The position numbers and the translations under genes are program-made. A stretch of 52,122 bases of DNA, from NCBI RefSeq assembly GCF_049701175.1, contig NZ_JBNATW010000015.1, positions 1 through 52,122 on the forward strand. The letters run 5' to 3'. A model generated the notes under the pieces. It ran no database searches. It had not been told where the DNA came from and saw nothing but the letters and a program-made list of their open reading frames with translations. Origin of the DNA: Thermovenabulum sp049701175. GTDB lineage: Bacteria > Bacillota > Thermosediminibacteria > Thermosediminibacterales > Thermosediminibacteraceae. How positions within the stretch are numbered: position 1 is the stretch's first letter; every line of letters starts with the position of its first letter. Shown here piece after piece: positions 17,354 through 25,784 of this stretch.

Positions 17354-18754
17354 TTAACATTTTTCAAATAGGTATTTCCTACCTTCCCTTGGCACCTCAA
17401 CGGGATACTCGCCCGTAAAGCATCCAAGACAAAAACCCTTGTTATGTCCCGTTGATTTTATAAGCCCTTCTGTGCTCAAATACCCCAAGCTGTCAGCACA
17501 TATACTATTTTTTATTTCTTCTAAACTTAAACTTGCTGCAATGAGCTCTTTTTTCGTAGGTGTATCTATGCCGAAATAGCAGGAAAACCTTACTGGAGGT
17601 GAGGTTATTCTCACGTGTACTTCCTTTGCCCCTGCTTCTTTAAGCATTTTTACAATCTGCCCGCTGGTAGTCCCTCGAACTATTGAATCATCTATCATCA
17701 CTAACCTTTTGCCGCTTATTTCTTCCTTTAAAGGGTTTAACTTCAACCTCACTCCCAAGCTTCTCACCTTTTGCCCCGGCTGTATAAAAGTCCTGCCGAT
17801 GTACCTATTTTTTATAAGACCTATACCGTAGGGAATTCCTGACTCGTAAGCATAACCCATAGCTGCGACTGTCCCTGAATCCGGAACACCTATTACCAAA
17901 TCCGCATCGCATGGACACTCTTTTGCAAGAATCCTTCCTGCATTAAACCTCGCCTTATGAACATTTATGCCGTCAATGGTGCTGTCAGGACGGGCAAAAT
18001 ATACGAATTCAAATATGCAGAGAGACTTTTTTGCATTAAAAGGCTTAATGCTTTTTATACCTTTTTCATCTATGATTAATACCTCACCGGGTTCGATGTC
18101 CCTTATAAACTCCGCACCTAAGGTATTAAAGGCACAGCTTTCAGAAGCAATTAAATAACTTCCGTTCAATTTTCCCAAACAAAGGGGCCTTAAGCCATAA
18201 GGGTCTCTAATTGCTATCAAGGAATCCAAGGTCATCAAAACGAGGGCATAAGAACCCTTTATATACTCCATGGTTTTTACAACAGCGTCAATCAAGTCGC
18301 TTTTAGTTTCCCTTGCAATCAAATGTGCAATAACTTCGCTGTCAACCGTTGTCTGAAAAACAGCTCCTTTTTCCTCTAAATCTCTGCGTAAAATGTCCGC
18401 ATTTACCAAATTGCCGTTGTGAGCAACACCAAAAAAACCGTTTTTATACTTTACCACAAAAGGCTGAGCATTAACTGTTGTAGTAGAACCTGTAGTCGAA
18501 TACCTCACATGCCCTATGGAAATTTTGCCCTGCAAGTCGTCTAAGATCTTTTCATTAAACACATCGTTCACAAGCCCAAGCCCTTTATGGTATAAAATCT
18601 CTTTTCCATCACTTACAGCTATTCCTGCGCTTTCCTGTCCTCTGTGCTGTAAAGCAATCAGAGCATAAAATACTGTGCGGGAAATTGCCGGATCTTTTTC
18701 CTTTGAATATATACCGAATACTCCGCACTCCTCCTTTAATTTGTCCTCTCTCAT
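17354..18754 (-). CDS. purF: Amidophosphoribosyltransferase
   Basis: This enzyme commits PRPP and glutamine to purine synthesis. The ATG at 18754 overlaps the purL stop as TAATG with GGAG six bases upstream; a longer in-frame start at 18790 has no site. From it, a nine-residue propeptide precedes CGVFGIYS, whose Cys is the Ntn nucleophile after cleavage. ALQHRGQESAGIAV and the phosphoribosyl loop MIDDSIVRGTTSGQIV are present. Cysteines at about 239 and in the C-terminal FCLGCFTG suggest the oxygen-sensitive Fe4S4 cluster of Bacillus-type PurF. Confidence 0.95.
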   Translation of the reverse strand: MREDKLKEECGVFGIYSKEKDPAISRTVFYALIALQHRGQESAGIAVSDGKEILYHKGLGLVNDVFNEKILDDLQGKISIGHVRYSTTGSTTTVNAQPFVVKYKNGFFGVAHNGNLVNADILRRDLEEKGAVFQTTVDSEVIAHLIARETKSDLIDAVVKTMEYIKGSYALVLMTLDSLIAIRDPYGLRPLCLGKLNGSYLIASESCAFNTLGAEFIRDIEPGEVLIIDEKGIKSIKPFNAKKSLCIFEFVYFARPDSTIDGINVHKARFNAGRILAKECPCDADLVIGVPDSGTVAAMGYAYESGIPYGIGLIKNRYIGRTFIQPGQKVRSLGVRLKLNPLKEEISGKRLVMIDDSIVRGTTSGQIVKMLKEAGAKEVHVRITSPPVRFSCYFGIDTPTKKELIAASLSLEEIKNSICADSLGYLSTEGLIKSTGHNKGFCLGCFTGEYPVEVPREGRKYLFEKC

Positions 18755-20958
18755 TATTTCTCCAAAGACCATTTTAAAGAATTCCTCCATATATTAGTTA
18801 TTTCTTTTAAACTAAGGGCTATTTTTGAAACCCTATTATTATTCCTTATAACAATCTCAAAATCGTCTTTATCCACAAATCCTATAACTTTCAAAATTAT
18901 ACCTTCTTCATCTGCAAGCCTTTTCAAAGTTGGAAATTCAGCTTCATCAATGCTTATTATTATTCTTGACTGGGCCTCTCCGAAAAGAACCGCGTCCTCG
19001 CGAAGATCGGTAAAAATCTCCCCTTTAAAACCTAATCCGCCTAAGATGGCACATTCGGCTAAAGCAACTGCAAGCCCGCCTTCGGAAACATCATGAGCGG
19101 AATTTATAAGCCCGAGCTCAATAGCTTTTAAGCAAAATTCTTGAACCATTTTTTCTTTTTTAAGATCAACCTTAGGAGGTTTACCGTATCTTATATTGTG
19201 TATGTTTTTTATATATTCGCTGCCTCCGAGTTCGTCGGTATTTTCTCCTATTAAAATTACAAGGTCTCCTCTCTTTTTAAAGGCCATATTTGTGTGTTTT
19301 GAAATATCTTCTATTAGCCCTACCATGCCGACAACAGGTGTGGGAAGCACAGCCTTGTTTTTGGATTCATTGTAAAAACTTACATTTCCGCTCACCACTG
19401 GAATTTTTAAGTATTCTGCTGCTTCAGCCATACCTTCTATGCTTTTTACAAACTGGTATATAACTTCATTCTTTTCAGGATTTCCAAAATTTAAGCAATC
19501 GGTTATAGCTAAGGGTTTTGCACCGCTTACCACAATGTTTCTTGCCGCTTCCGCGACAGCCTGCTTGCCTCCTTCATAAGGGTCTAAATAGCAGTAAAAA
19601 GCATTGCAGTCGCAAGTTAGGGCAATCCCTTTTTTAGTGCCTTTTATCCTTAAAACCGCAGCATCGGAACCTGGCGGCACCACCGTATCCGTCCTAACCA
19701 TGTAGTCGTATTGAGAGAAAATATAAGATTTGTCCGCTATATTGGGTAATGATAAAAGCTTTTTAAAAACTTCATTTAAATCTTCGGGTATTTTTATGTC
19801 ATCGTTATTAAGTTCCCTTTTAACTTCTGGTTCAATAATTTCATGGATGACAACAGGAGCCCCTTCGGCCAAGGATTTTGCAGGAACCTCGGCTACTTTT
19901 TTACCCTTTTCTAAAACCCTCAGCATTCCATCATCGGTTACCCTTCCAATCTTCACCGCGTTCAAATCCCATTTTTTAAAAGCATCTATTACCCTTTCTT
20001 CATATCCTTCTTTTACTATAAGAAGCATCCTTTCCTGAGATTCAGAAAGCATTACCTCATAGGGTGTCATGCCTTCCTCCCTTTTTGGGACAAGGTCCAC
20101 ATCTATTTCTATGCCTGTACCTGCCCTTGCTGCTGTTTCAGAACAAGCTGAAGTTAGACCAGCAGCTCCCAAGTCCTGTATTCCAACAACAAAATCGTAC
20201 TTTAGGACCTCAAGGCATGCTTCAATTAAAAGTTTTTCTATAAAAGGGTCTCCTACCTGAACAGAGGGCCTTTTTTCCTTAGAATCCTCTGAAAGCTCTT
20301 CCGATGCAAAACTTGCGCCGTGAATGCCGTCGCGCCCGGTCAAAGCCCCTACAAGCATTACTGAATTCCCCACGCCCTTTGCCGTACCCTTTTTTATTTC
20401 GTCAATTTTTATAATCCCAACACACATGGCATTTACCAAAGGGTTTTCTTCGTATTCGTCGCTAAAATAGGTTTCACCACCAACCGTCGGAATGCCCACC
20501 GAGTTCCCATAATCGCCTATACCTGCAACTACATTGTTAAAGAGGTATTTTACACGAGGTTTTTTAAGTTCCCCAAATCGCAAAGAATCCAACAATGCTA
20601 TAGGACGTGCCCCCATAGCTACGATATCACGGATAATCCCGCCTACTCCAGTTGCCGCTCCCTGATAAGGCTCAATAGCTGATGGATGATTGTGACTTTC
20701 GATTTTCAGCACTACTGCTAACCCCTCTCCAATATCTACAATACCAGCATTCTCCCCAGGGCCTACCAGTACCCTTTCTCCTTTTGTGGGAAATTTTTTG
20801 AGATAGGTTTTGGAATTTTTGTAGCTGCAGTGTTCAGACCACATTACGGAGTACATCCCCAGTTCTATAAAATTGGGCTCCCTTTTTAAGGTTTTCACGA
20901 TTTCTTCATATTCTTCTTGATTAAGTCCAAGTTTTTTCGCCTCATCAAGCATTGCCAC
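18754..20958 (-). CDS. purL: Phosphoribosylformylglycinamidine synthase subunit II
   Basis: The 734-residue small-type PurL is the ATP-dependent subunit that acts with PurS and PurQ to convert FGAR to FGAM. Motifs are MYSVMWSEHCSYKNSK, LKIESHNHPSAIEPYQGAATGVGG, LTGRDGIHGASFAS, ESQERML, and in the second half DCLNFGNPEK and SAHDVSEGGLAVALAE. The start is GTG at 20958, with GGGAGG eight bases upstream, inside the end of purQ. Clostridia and Bacillus use this three-subunit form rather than the single large enzyme of enterobacteria. Confidence 0.96.
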   Translation of the reverse strand: MAMLDEAKKLGLNQEEYEEIVKTLKREPNFIELGMYSVMWSEHCSYKNSKTYLKKFPTKGERVLVGPGENAGIVDIGEGLAVVLKIESHNHPSAIEPYQGAATGVGGIIRDIVAMGARPIALLDSLRFGELKKPRVKYLFNNVVAGIGDYGNSVGIPTVGGETYFSDEYEENPLVNAMCVGIIKIDEIKKGTAKGVGNSVMLVGALTGRDGIHGASFASEELSEDSKEKRPSVQVGDPFIEKLLIEACLEVLKYDFVVGIQDLGAAGLTSACSETAARAGTGIEIDVDLVPKREEGMTPYEVMLSESQERMLLIVKEGYEERVIDAFKKWDLNAVKIGRVTDDGMLRVLEKGKKVAEVPAKSLAEGAPVVIHEIIEPEVKRELNNDDIKIPEDLNEVFKKLLSLPNIADKSYIFSQYDYMVRTDTVVPPGSDAAVLRIKGTKKGIALTCDCNAFYCYLDPYEGGKQAVAEAARNIVVSGAKPLAITDCLNFGNPEKNEVIYQFVKSIEGMAEAAEYLKIPVVSGNVSFYNESKNKAVLPTPVVGMVGLIEDISKHTNMAFKKRGDLVILIGENTDELGGSEYIKNIHNIRYGKPPKVDLKKEKMVQEFCLKAIELGLINSAHDVSEGGLAVALAECAILGGLGFKGEIFTDLREDAVLFGEAQSRIIISIDEAEFPTLKRLADEEGIILKVIGFVDKDDFEIVIRNNNRVSKIALSLKEITNIWRNSLKWSLEK

Positions 20959-21661
20959 AAAAGAGCCCTCCCTTCATATATTCTAAAATTGATTCAAAGA
21001 GTTTTTTCCCGTCCGTATTTTTCAAAATTTCTTCAGCACACCTTTCCGGATGAGGCATAAGCCCTAGTACATTCCTGTTTTCGTTGCATATGCCCGCAAT
21101 ATTTCTCACAGAACCGTTGGGATTTGCTTTTTCCGTTAGGTTTCCCTCTTCATCGCAGTAGGTAAAGACTATCTGTTTACGAGTTATTAATTTTTCTATA
21201 GTTTCCGGGGATGCATAGTAATTTCCATATCCGTGGGCAATAGGCATTTTTATTATTTCGTTTTCTCTATATAATTTTGTAAAGGGAGTACTATTGTTTT
21301 CCACCTTTAAATAAACATCGTGGCAATGAAATTTTAAATCTTTGTTCTTCATCATCGCCCCTTCCAAAAGCCCGGCCTCTAACAAAATTTGAAAACCGTT
21401 GCAAATGCCCAGGACAAGCTTTCCCTTTTCCGATGCCCTTATTACACTTTCCATTGCATTGGAAAAACGGGCAATGGCTCCTGCCCTCAAATAATCACCG
21501 TAAGAAAAACCCCCGGGCAGCACTATAAGGTCAAAATCGTTGGGTGAAAATTTTTCTTTATGAAAAACGTAATCCGTATTTTGTCCTAATACATCCCTCA
21601 AAACATAAAAACAATCTACATCACAGTTAGAGCCTGGGAAAACGATAACAGCACACCTCAT
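20945..21661 (-). CDS. purQ: Phosphoribosylformylglycinamidine synthase subunit I (glutaminase)
   Basis: This 238-residue class I glutamine amidotransferase supplies ammonia to PurL. It shows VIVFPGSNCDVD, LPGGFSYGDYLRAGAIA, the nucleophile in LGICNGFQ, and His-Glu in LMPHPERC. The ATG overlaps the purS stop by four bases, and the gene overlaps purL by 14, which favours equal synthesis of the three subunits. Confidence 0.96.
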   Translation of the reverse strand: MRCAVIVFPGSNCDVDCFYVLRDVLGQNTDYVFHKEKFSPNDFDLIVLPGGFSYGDYLRAGAIARFSNAMESVIRASEKGKLVLGICNGFQILLEAGLLEGAMMKNKDLKFHCHDVYLKVENNSTPFTKLYRENEIIKMPIAHGYGNYYASPETIEKLITRKQIVFTYCDEEGNLTEKANPNGSVRNIAGICNENRNVLGLMPHPERCAEEILKNTDGKKLFESILEYMKGGLFCGNA

Positions 21662-21912
21662 CTTTCTTCCTCCACTAATATAAAGGAATAATCTTCTATA
21701 ACAGGATTTGCAAGAAGGCTTTCACACATTTCCTTAACCTTTTCTTCTGCCTCGCCTTTATCTTTCGATTCCAATGTCAAAAATATCACCTTCCCAATTC
21801 TGACCTCTTTTACATCTAAAAAGCCCAAGTGGTGCAAAGCCCCTTTTACCGCCTGCCCCTGAGGGTCCAAAACCCCTTCTTTGTAAAAAACCTTAATCTC
21901 AGCTTTATACAT
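21658..21912 (-). CDS. purS: Phosphoribosylformylglycinamidine synthase subunit PurS
   Basis: An 84-residue protein with the PurS pattern YKAEIKVFYKEGVLDPQGQAVKGALHHLG followed by VRIGKVI. It bridges PurL and PurQ in the FGAM synthase complex. It lies 11 bases after purC and shares four bases with purQ. Confidence 0.95.
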   Translation of the reverse strand: MYKAEIKVFYKEGVLDPQGQAVKGALHHLGFLDVKEVRIGKVIFLTLESKDKGEAEEKVKEMCESLLANPVIEDYSFILVEEER

Positions 21913-21923
21913 TAATATACCTC

Positions 21924-22628
21924 CTAATCCTTAACCCTGTTTAAAACTTCCTTATAAGCCTCTATGATATTCCCCAAATCCCTTCTGAACCTGTCCTTGT
22001 CGAGTTTCTCCTTAGTTTTGCTGTCCCAAAAGCGGCACGTATCCGGCGAAATCTCATCTGCTAACAGTATTTTTCCGTCCTTTTTCCCAAATTCCAGCTT
22101 AAAATCCACAAGGAGGATATCCTTTTTTATTAAGAACTCCTTTAATATGTCGTTTACTTTAAATGCCATTTCTTCAATCTGTTTTAATTCTTCTTCTTCC
22201 GCAAGGCCAAGAGCTAAAATATGGTAATTATTAATCATCGGATCTCCTAAGCGATCATCCTTTAAGCAAAATTCAAGTACCGGCCTTTTTAATCCCGTCC
22301 CTTCTTCTATGCCGTATCTTTTGGCCATGCTTCCTGCAGCAATATTTCTAACAATTACCTCGATCGGTATGATCTTAACAGATTTAACCAGCATTTCTCT
22401 GTCGTTTAATCTTTCTACATAATGGGTTTCAACCCCGTTTTTTTCCAGTAATTCAAAAAATATTGAGGAAATAATGCAGTTTAATACCCCCTTCTCTTCA
22501 ATAACACCCTTCTTTTTGCCGTCAAAAGCTGTTGCTTCATCTTTGAATTCCATAATGTATAAGGAATCATCTTCAGTCCTATAAACCTTTTTTGCTTTGC
22601 CTTCATATAAAAGTTCCAATTTTTTCAT
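21924..22628 (-). CDS. purC: SAICAR synthetase
   Basis: This 234-residue enzyme joins aspartate to CAIR. Motifs are LYEGKAKKVY at the start, FKDEATAFDGKKK, VKIIPIEVIVRNIAAGSMAKRYG, LKDDRLGDPMIN and DEISPDTCRFWD near the C-terminus. Its ATG overlaps the purE stop by four bases. PurB, which acts next, is not encoded in this window. Confidence 0.96.
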   Translation of the reverse strand: MKKLELLYEGKAKKVYRTEDDSLYIMEFKDEATAFDGKKKGVIEEKGVLNCIISSIFFELLEKNGVETHYVERLNDREMLVKSVKIIPIEVIVRNIAAGSMAKRYGIEEGTGLKRPVLEFCLKDDRLGDPMINNYHILALGLAEEEELKQIEEMAFKVNDILKEFLIKKDILLVDFKLEFGKKDGKILLADEISPDTCRFWDSKTKEKLDKDRFRRDLGNIIEAYKEVLNRVKD

Positions 22629-23122
22629 AACTTTTCCACCTCTCCTCTGATTTTCTCATTTTTTTCAAAAACCTCTTTTTTAATTTTTTCTCTATAAATT
22701 TCTAATTTCTCCTTAATGTTTATATCATTTATGGATAAAATTTTAGCCGCATAGAGCCCTGCATTTTTAGCCCCATCAATGGACATGGTAGCCACAGGAA
22801 CTCCAGGCGGCATTTGTACAATAGACAATAGAGCATCCAACCCATCCAAGGTCGAAGATTTTATAGGCACACCTATGACTGGAAGATTGGTTAGGGACGC
22901 AATAACCCCTGGAAGGTGTGCTGCTTTTCCGGCACCTGCAATAATAACCTTAAATCCCTTATGCTGTGCATTTTTAGCAAACTCAAAGGCTTCTTCAGGT
23001 GTCCTGTGTGCGGAAATAACGAATACCTCAAAACTTATCCCCAATTCCTTTAAAATGAGAGCAGCTTCTTTCATCACCGTAAAATCCGAATCGCTTCCCA
23101 TCACGATGGCCACATCGGACAT
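22625..23122 (-). CDS. purE: N5-carboxyaminoimidazole ribonucleotide mutase
   Basis: First gene of the purine operon; 165 residues. It shows AIVMGSDSDF, the catalytic ISAHRTPE, AGAGKAAHLPGVIAS, and PVIGVPIKSSTLDGLDALLSIVQMPPGVPVAT. These blocks look like class I PurE, which rearranges N5-CAIR made by PurK, yet purK is not in the operon. PurK may be elsewhere, or AIR may be carboxylated directly at high CO2. GGGGGAG lies before the ATG. The leader from the promoter is about 100 bases. Confidence 0.93.
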   Translation of the reverse strand: MSDVAIVMGSDSDFTVMKEAALILKELGISFEVFVISAHRTPEEAFEFAKNAQHKGFKVIIAGAGKAAHLPGVIASLTNLPVIGVPIKSSTLDGLDALLSIVQMPPGVPVATMSIDGAKNAGLYAAKILSINDINIKEKLEIYREKIKKEVFEKNEKIRGEVEKL

Positions 23123-23179
23123 AATAATCTCCCCCTTTTATTGTTATAACACAATTATTTAATTAATTATTGTTGGCAT

Positions 23180-23192
23180 AATGCCGAACATT
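23180..23192. promoter_or_regulatory. Possible PurBox-like operator
   Basis: AATGCCGAACATT differs at one position from the Bacillus PurBox pattern AWWWCCGAACWWT. An imperfect inverted mate (TGTTGGCAT, 23171-23179) adjoins it, giving a palindrome-like site. It lies about 30-40 bases downstream of the predicted transcription start rather than upstream as in B. subtilis, so repressor binding is uncertain. Confidence 0.35.
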
Positions 23193-23227
23193 TATTACTG
23201 TATTTTGTATATTGTTTGTTTATTGAT

Positions 23228-23256
23228 AATATACCACAATTTACAGCCAGAATCAA
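23228..23256 (-). promoter_or_regulatory. Sigma-A promoter of the purine operon
   Basis: TTGATT (23251-23256) and TATATT (23228-23233) on the minus strand are exactly 17 bases apart, with TGTGG before the -10. The predicted start near 23221 leaves a leader of about 100 bases before purE. No purine riboswitch core was recognised in that leader. Confidence 0.7.
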
Positions 23257-23282
23257 TATTTTTTGTATTTTATTGAAAAAAT

Positions 23283-23315
23283 TTAAAATAAAAACGGGGT
23301 GTTGTTCTTACCCCG
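23283..23315 (-). terminator. Terminator overlapping the HAD phosphatase stop codon
   Basis: CGGGGT (23295-23300) and ACCCCG (23310-23315) form a GC-rich stem followed on the minus strand by TTTTTATTTT. The upstream arm includes the last Gly codon and part of the TAA stop of the phosphatase gene, so the ribosome must leave before the hairpin forms. Confidence 0.85.
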
Positions 23316-23943
23316 CCAAGAAACTCAGTAACTCATAGGGTTTGTAACTCACTTTTAATGGTTTATCCTCAAAATATTTGAGTTTATCCCGTTCCCCCCA
23401 GTTTGCAAGCACAAAATCCACACCTGCATTTTTAGCACATTCATAATCAACCATGGTATCTCCTACATACAATGCCTCGTTTTTTAAGACACATAATTTC
23501 TTTAAAGCAATTTCCAATTGGTCAGTGTAAGGTTTTGGCCTTAAATCGCTGCTGTAAGGGACTATCACATCAAAATACCCCAAAATTTCCCTTAATATTT
23601 TGTCTTCATAGATTTCGTAATCATACCTTGCAGAAATTATACCCAGCTTGTAATTTTGAACTTTTAATTTTTCTAAAAGCTCCTTTATCCCAGGGTAGAG
23701 GTACGCCTTGTGGGCTAACTTTTTAATATTTTCAAACCAAACTTTCAAAGTTTCCTCTACTTTTTCTATTTTTAATTTTTCCAAAGAATACTGCCCAGGA
23801 AGCCATATGGCAAATTCGATTTCTTCATCTTTATAGTCCTTTTGAAAAAGGCTTTTCATGGTTACTTTCAAGCTCTCCAAAGTCACATGCTCGCTTGCGA
23901 TGAGCGTTCCATCCACATCGAATATTACGCATTTTTTGTTCAT
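23308..23943 (-). CDS. HAD-superfamily phosphatase
   Basis: This 211-residue protein has the four HAD motifs: DVDGTL with the nucleophile Asp, IISAR (motif II Ser), a Lys before the last block (near RPKPY), and YVGDTMVDYECAKNAG. A helical cap lies between motifs I and II, as in phosphoglycolate phosphatase/PpaX-like enzymes. The ATG at 23943 has AGGTGG five bases upstream. It is last in a minus-strand series after an aminotransferase (9-base gap). Substrate unknown. Confidence 0.85.
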   Translation of the reverse strand: MNKKCVIFDVDGTLIASEHVTLESLKVTMKSLFQKDYKDEEIEFAIWLPGQYSLEKLKIEKVEETLKVWFENIKKLAHKAYLYPGIKELLEKLKVQNYKLGIISARYDYEIYEDKILREILGYFDVIVPYSSDLRPKPYTDQLEIALKKLCVLKNEALYVGDTMVDYECAKNAGVDFVLANWGERDKLKYFEDKPLKVSYKPYELLSFLAG

Positions 23944-23952
23944 TTTTACCAC

Positions 23953-25119
23953 CTATTTTAACCTTTTTGTAAAATTTTCCAATCTTACTACAGCCTCTTT
24001 TAAGTTATCCATGGATGTGGAATAGGCTATTCTAATAAATCCCTCGCCATTTTCCCCAAAAGCACTCCCCGGTACAACCGCTACCTTTTCTTCCTTTAGC
24101 AACCTTTCCGCAAACTCAGTATCAGATATTCCGTATTTTTTTATTGAAGGAAAGATATAAAAAGCACCCTTGGGCTCGAAACAATCAAAACCCATTTTTA
24201 TCAATGAACCATAAAGGAATTTTCTTCTTTTATCATACTCCTCTCTCATTTCTTCAATATCCTTCATCCCATTTTTTAGTGCCTCAATCCCGGCGTATTG
24301 GGAAATAGAAGGAGCACAAGTTACACTGTACTGGTGAACCTTCAAAATCTCCTTTGCTAAACCCTCAGGTGCAGCAATAAATCCGAGCCTCCAACCGGTC
24401 ATGGAAAAGGATTTAGAAAACCCGTTAATTGTTATGGTTCTGTCCTTCATACCATCAATAGAAGCAAAGGAAACGTGATTTACTCCGTAAGTAAGTTCTG
24501 CATATATCTCGTCGGAAATAACTAAAAGGTCGTATTTTTCAATAACTTCAGCTATTTCTTCAAGGTCATCTTTGGTCATTACAGCTCCGGTAGGATTATT
24601 TGGATAAGGAAGAATAATTGCTTTTGTGTTTTTGGTTATATATTTTTCTAAAACATTTTTCTTTAATTTAAACTCATCTTCTGGAAAAGTTGGTACAAAA
24701 ACCGGAATCCCTCCGGCCAAGAGGGTACAAGGTTTATACGCTATAAAGGAGGGAGTGGGTATTAAAATCTCGTCGCCTGGATTTACAATAGTCCTTAAGG
24801 CCACATCTATTGCTTCGCTTGCCCCAATTGTAACGATTATTTCTGATTCTGGATTGTAGTTTAAATTAAACCTATCTTTTAAATAATCGGATATCGCCTT
24901 ACGAAGTTCCGGCAATCCCGGATTGGGAGTATAACCAGTCTTCCCCAAATCTAATGATTTTTTAGCAGCTTCTCTTATGTGAGAAGGGGTTACAAAGTCG
25001 GGTTCCCCAATACACAAGGAAATGGCATCAGGCATTTGGTATACAAGGTTGAAAAAGTGGCGAATTGTAGAAAATTCAACTTCTTTTACCCTTGATGAAA
25101 TGTATTTTCTATAATCCAT
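23953..25119 (-). CDS. Class I/II PLP-dependent aminotransferase (PatA/AspC-like)
   Basis: The 388-residue fold type I aminotransferase shows GEPDFVTP, GKTGYTPNPGLPELRKAI, PYPNNPTGAV, SDEIYAELTYG, the PLP lysine in NGFSKSFSMTGWRLG, and the substrate-carboxylate Arg in GFIRIAYS. Such sequences include aspartate, alanine and N-acetyldiaminopimelate aminotransferases; motifs do not choose among them. GGGGGG precedes the ATG. It sits between endonuclease III and a HAD phosphatase. Confidence 0.88.
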   Translation of the reverse strand: MDYRKYISSRVKEVEFSTIRHFFNLVYQMPDAISLCIGEPDFVTPSHIREAAKKSLDLGKTGYTPNPGLPELRKAISDYLKDRFNLNYNPESEIIVTIGASEAIDVALRTIVNPGDEILIPTPSFIAYKPCTLLAGGIPVFVPTFPEDEFKLKKNVLEKYITKNTKAIILPYPNNPTGAVMTKDDLEEIAEVIEKYDLLVISDEIYAELTYGVNHVSFASIDGMKDRTITINGFSKSFSMTGWRLGFIAAPEGLAKEILKVHQYSVTCAPSISQYAGIEALKNGMKDIEEMREEYDKRRKFLYGSLIKMGFDCFEPKGAFYIFPSIKKYGISDTEFAERLLKEEKVAVVPGSAFGENGEGFIRIAYSTSMDNLKEAVVRLENFTKRLK

Positions 25120-25130
25120 AAAATTCCCCC

Positions 25131-25763
25131 CTAAAGAATGTTTTTTCTATAATTGCACCAAAGGGAAATTGTACATCTTTGGCATAAAGGCTTTCTTGCC
25201 CTGCATATTTCCCTTCCATGTCTTATAAATAAGTGATGGGCAACATTCCAAAGATTTTCCGGTATTATCTTAACAAGGTCCTTTTCAACCCTTTCGGGGG
25301 ACTCTCCTGAAGAAAGTCCAAGCCTTCTTGATACCCTAAAAACGTGGGTATCTACCGCCAAAGCAGGCTTATTGAAAGCATTTGCAAGTACCACATTGGC
25401 TGTTTTTCTCCCTACTCCCGGAAGTTTGATTAGTTCGTCAAATTCTTCCGGAACATTGCCCTTATATTTTTCTACAATAATTTTTGATGCCTCTTTTATA
25501 TTTCTCGCTTTCGCTTTATAAAGCCCCAGCTCTTTAATATCTTCTTCAAGCTGTTTTAAATCGGCAAAAGCAAAATCCAAAGGACTTTTGTATTTTTTAA
25601 AAAGCCTTTTTGTTACCTGATTTACCCTCTTATCGGTGCACTGGGCGGAAAGTATTGTGGCAATTAAAAGTTCAAAAGGGTTAGAAAAATTTAAAGCCGT
25701 TTTTGCAGGATATAGTTTTGAAAGTTCTTCAATTATTAAAATTACCCTTTCTTTTTCTTCCAT
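25131..25763 (-). CDS. nth: Endonuclease III (DNA glycosylase/AP lyase)
   Basis: This 210-residue base-excision repair enzyme removes oxidised pyrimidines. It has LLIATILSAQCTDKRVN, the helix-hairpin-helix LPGVGRKTANVVL with the catalytic Lys, AVDTHVFRVSRRLG with the catalytic Asp, and a C-terminal Fe4S4 site C-x6-C-x2-C-x5-C. The ATG at 25763 follows GGAGG by five bases; a TTG four codons earlier is less likely. It follows the endonuclease IV gene on the same strand, so two base-excision steps are co-encoded. Confidence 0.95.
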   Translation of the reverse strand: MEEKERVILIIEELSKLYPAKTALNFSNPFELLIATILSAQCTDKRVNQVTKRLFKKYKSPLDFAFADLKQLEEDIKELGLYKAKARNIKEASKIIVEKYKGNVPEEFDELIKLPGVGRKTANVVLANAFNKPALAVDTHVFRVSRRLGLSSGESPERVEKDLVKIIPENLWNVAHHLFIRHGREICRARKPLCQRCTISLWCNYRKNIL

Positions 25764-25784
25764 TTTTTCCTCCAATATTAGCTT

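Noticed and set aside
17337..17427. Longer purM start inside purF
   Set aside because: The extra 30 residues do not match PurM, while the ATG at 17337 has AGGAGAG and the conserved N-terminus.
18754..18790. Longer purF start at 18790
   Set aside because: It lacks a ribosome site and would give a 21-residue propeptide; the TAATG start at 18754 has GGAG and a normal nine-residue propeptide.
23122..23221. Purine riboswitch before purE
   Set aside because: The conserved core segments of the purine aptamer are absent and the leader shows no suitable three-way junction.
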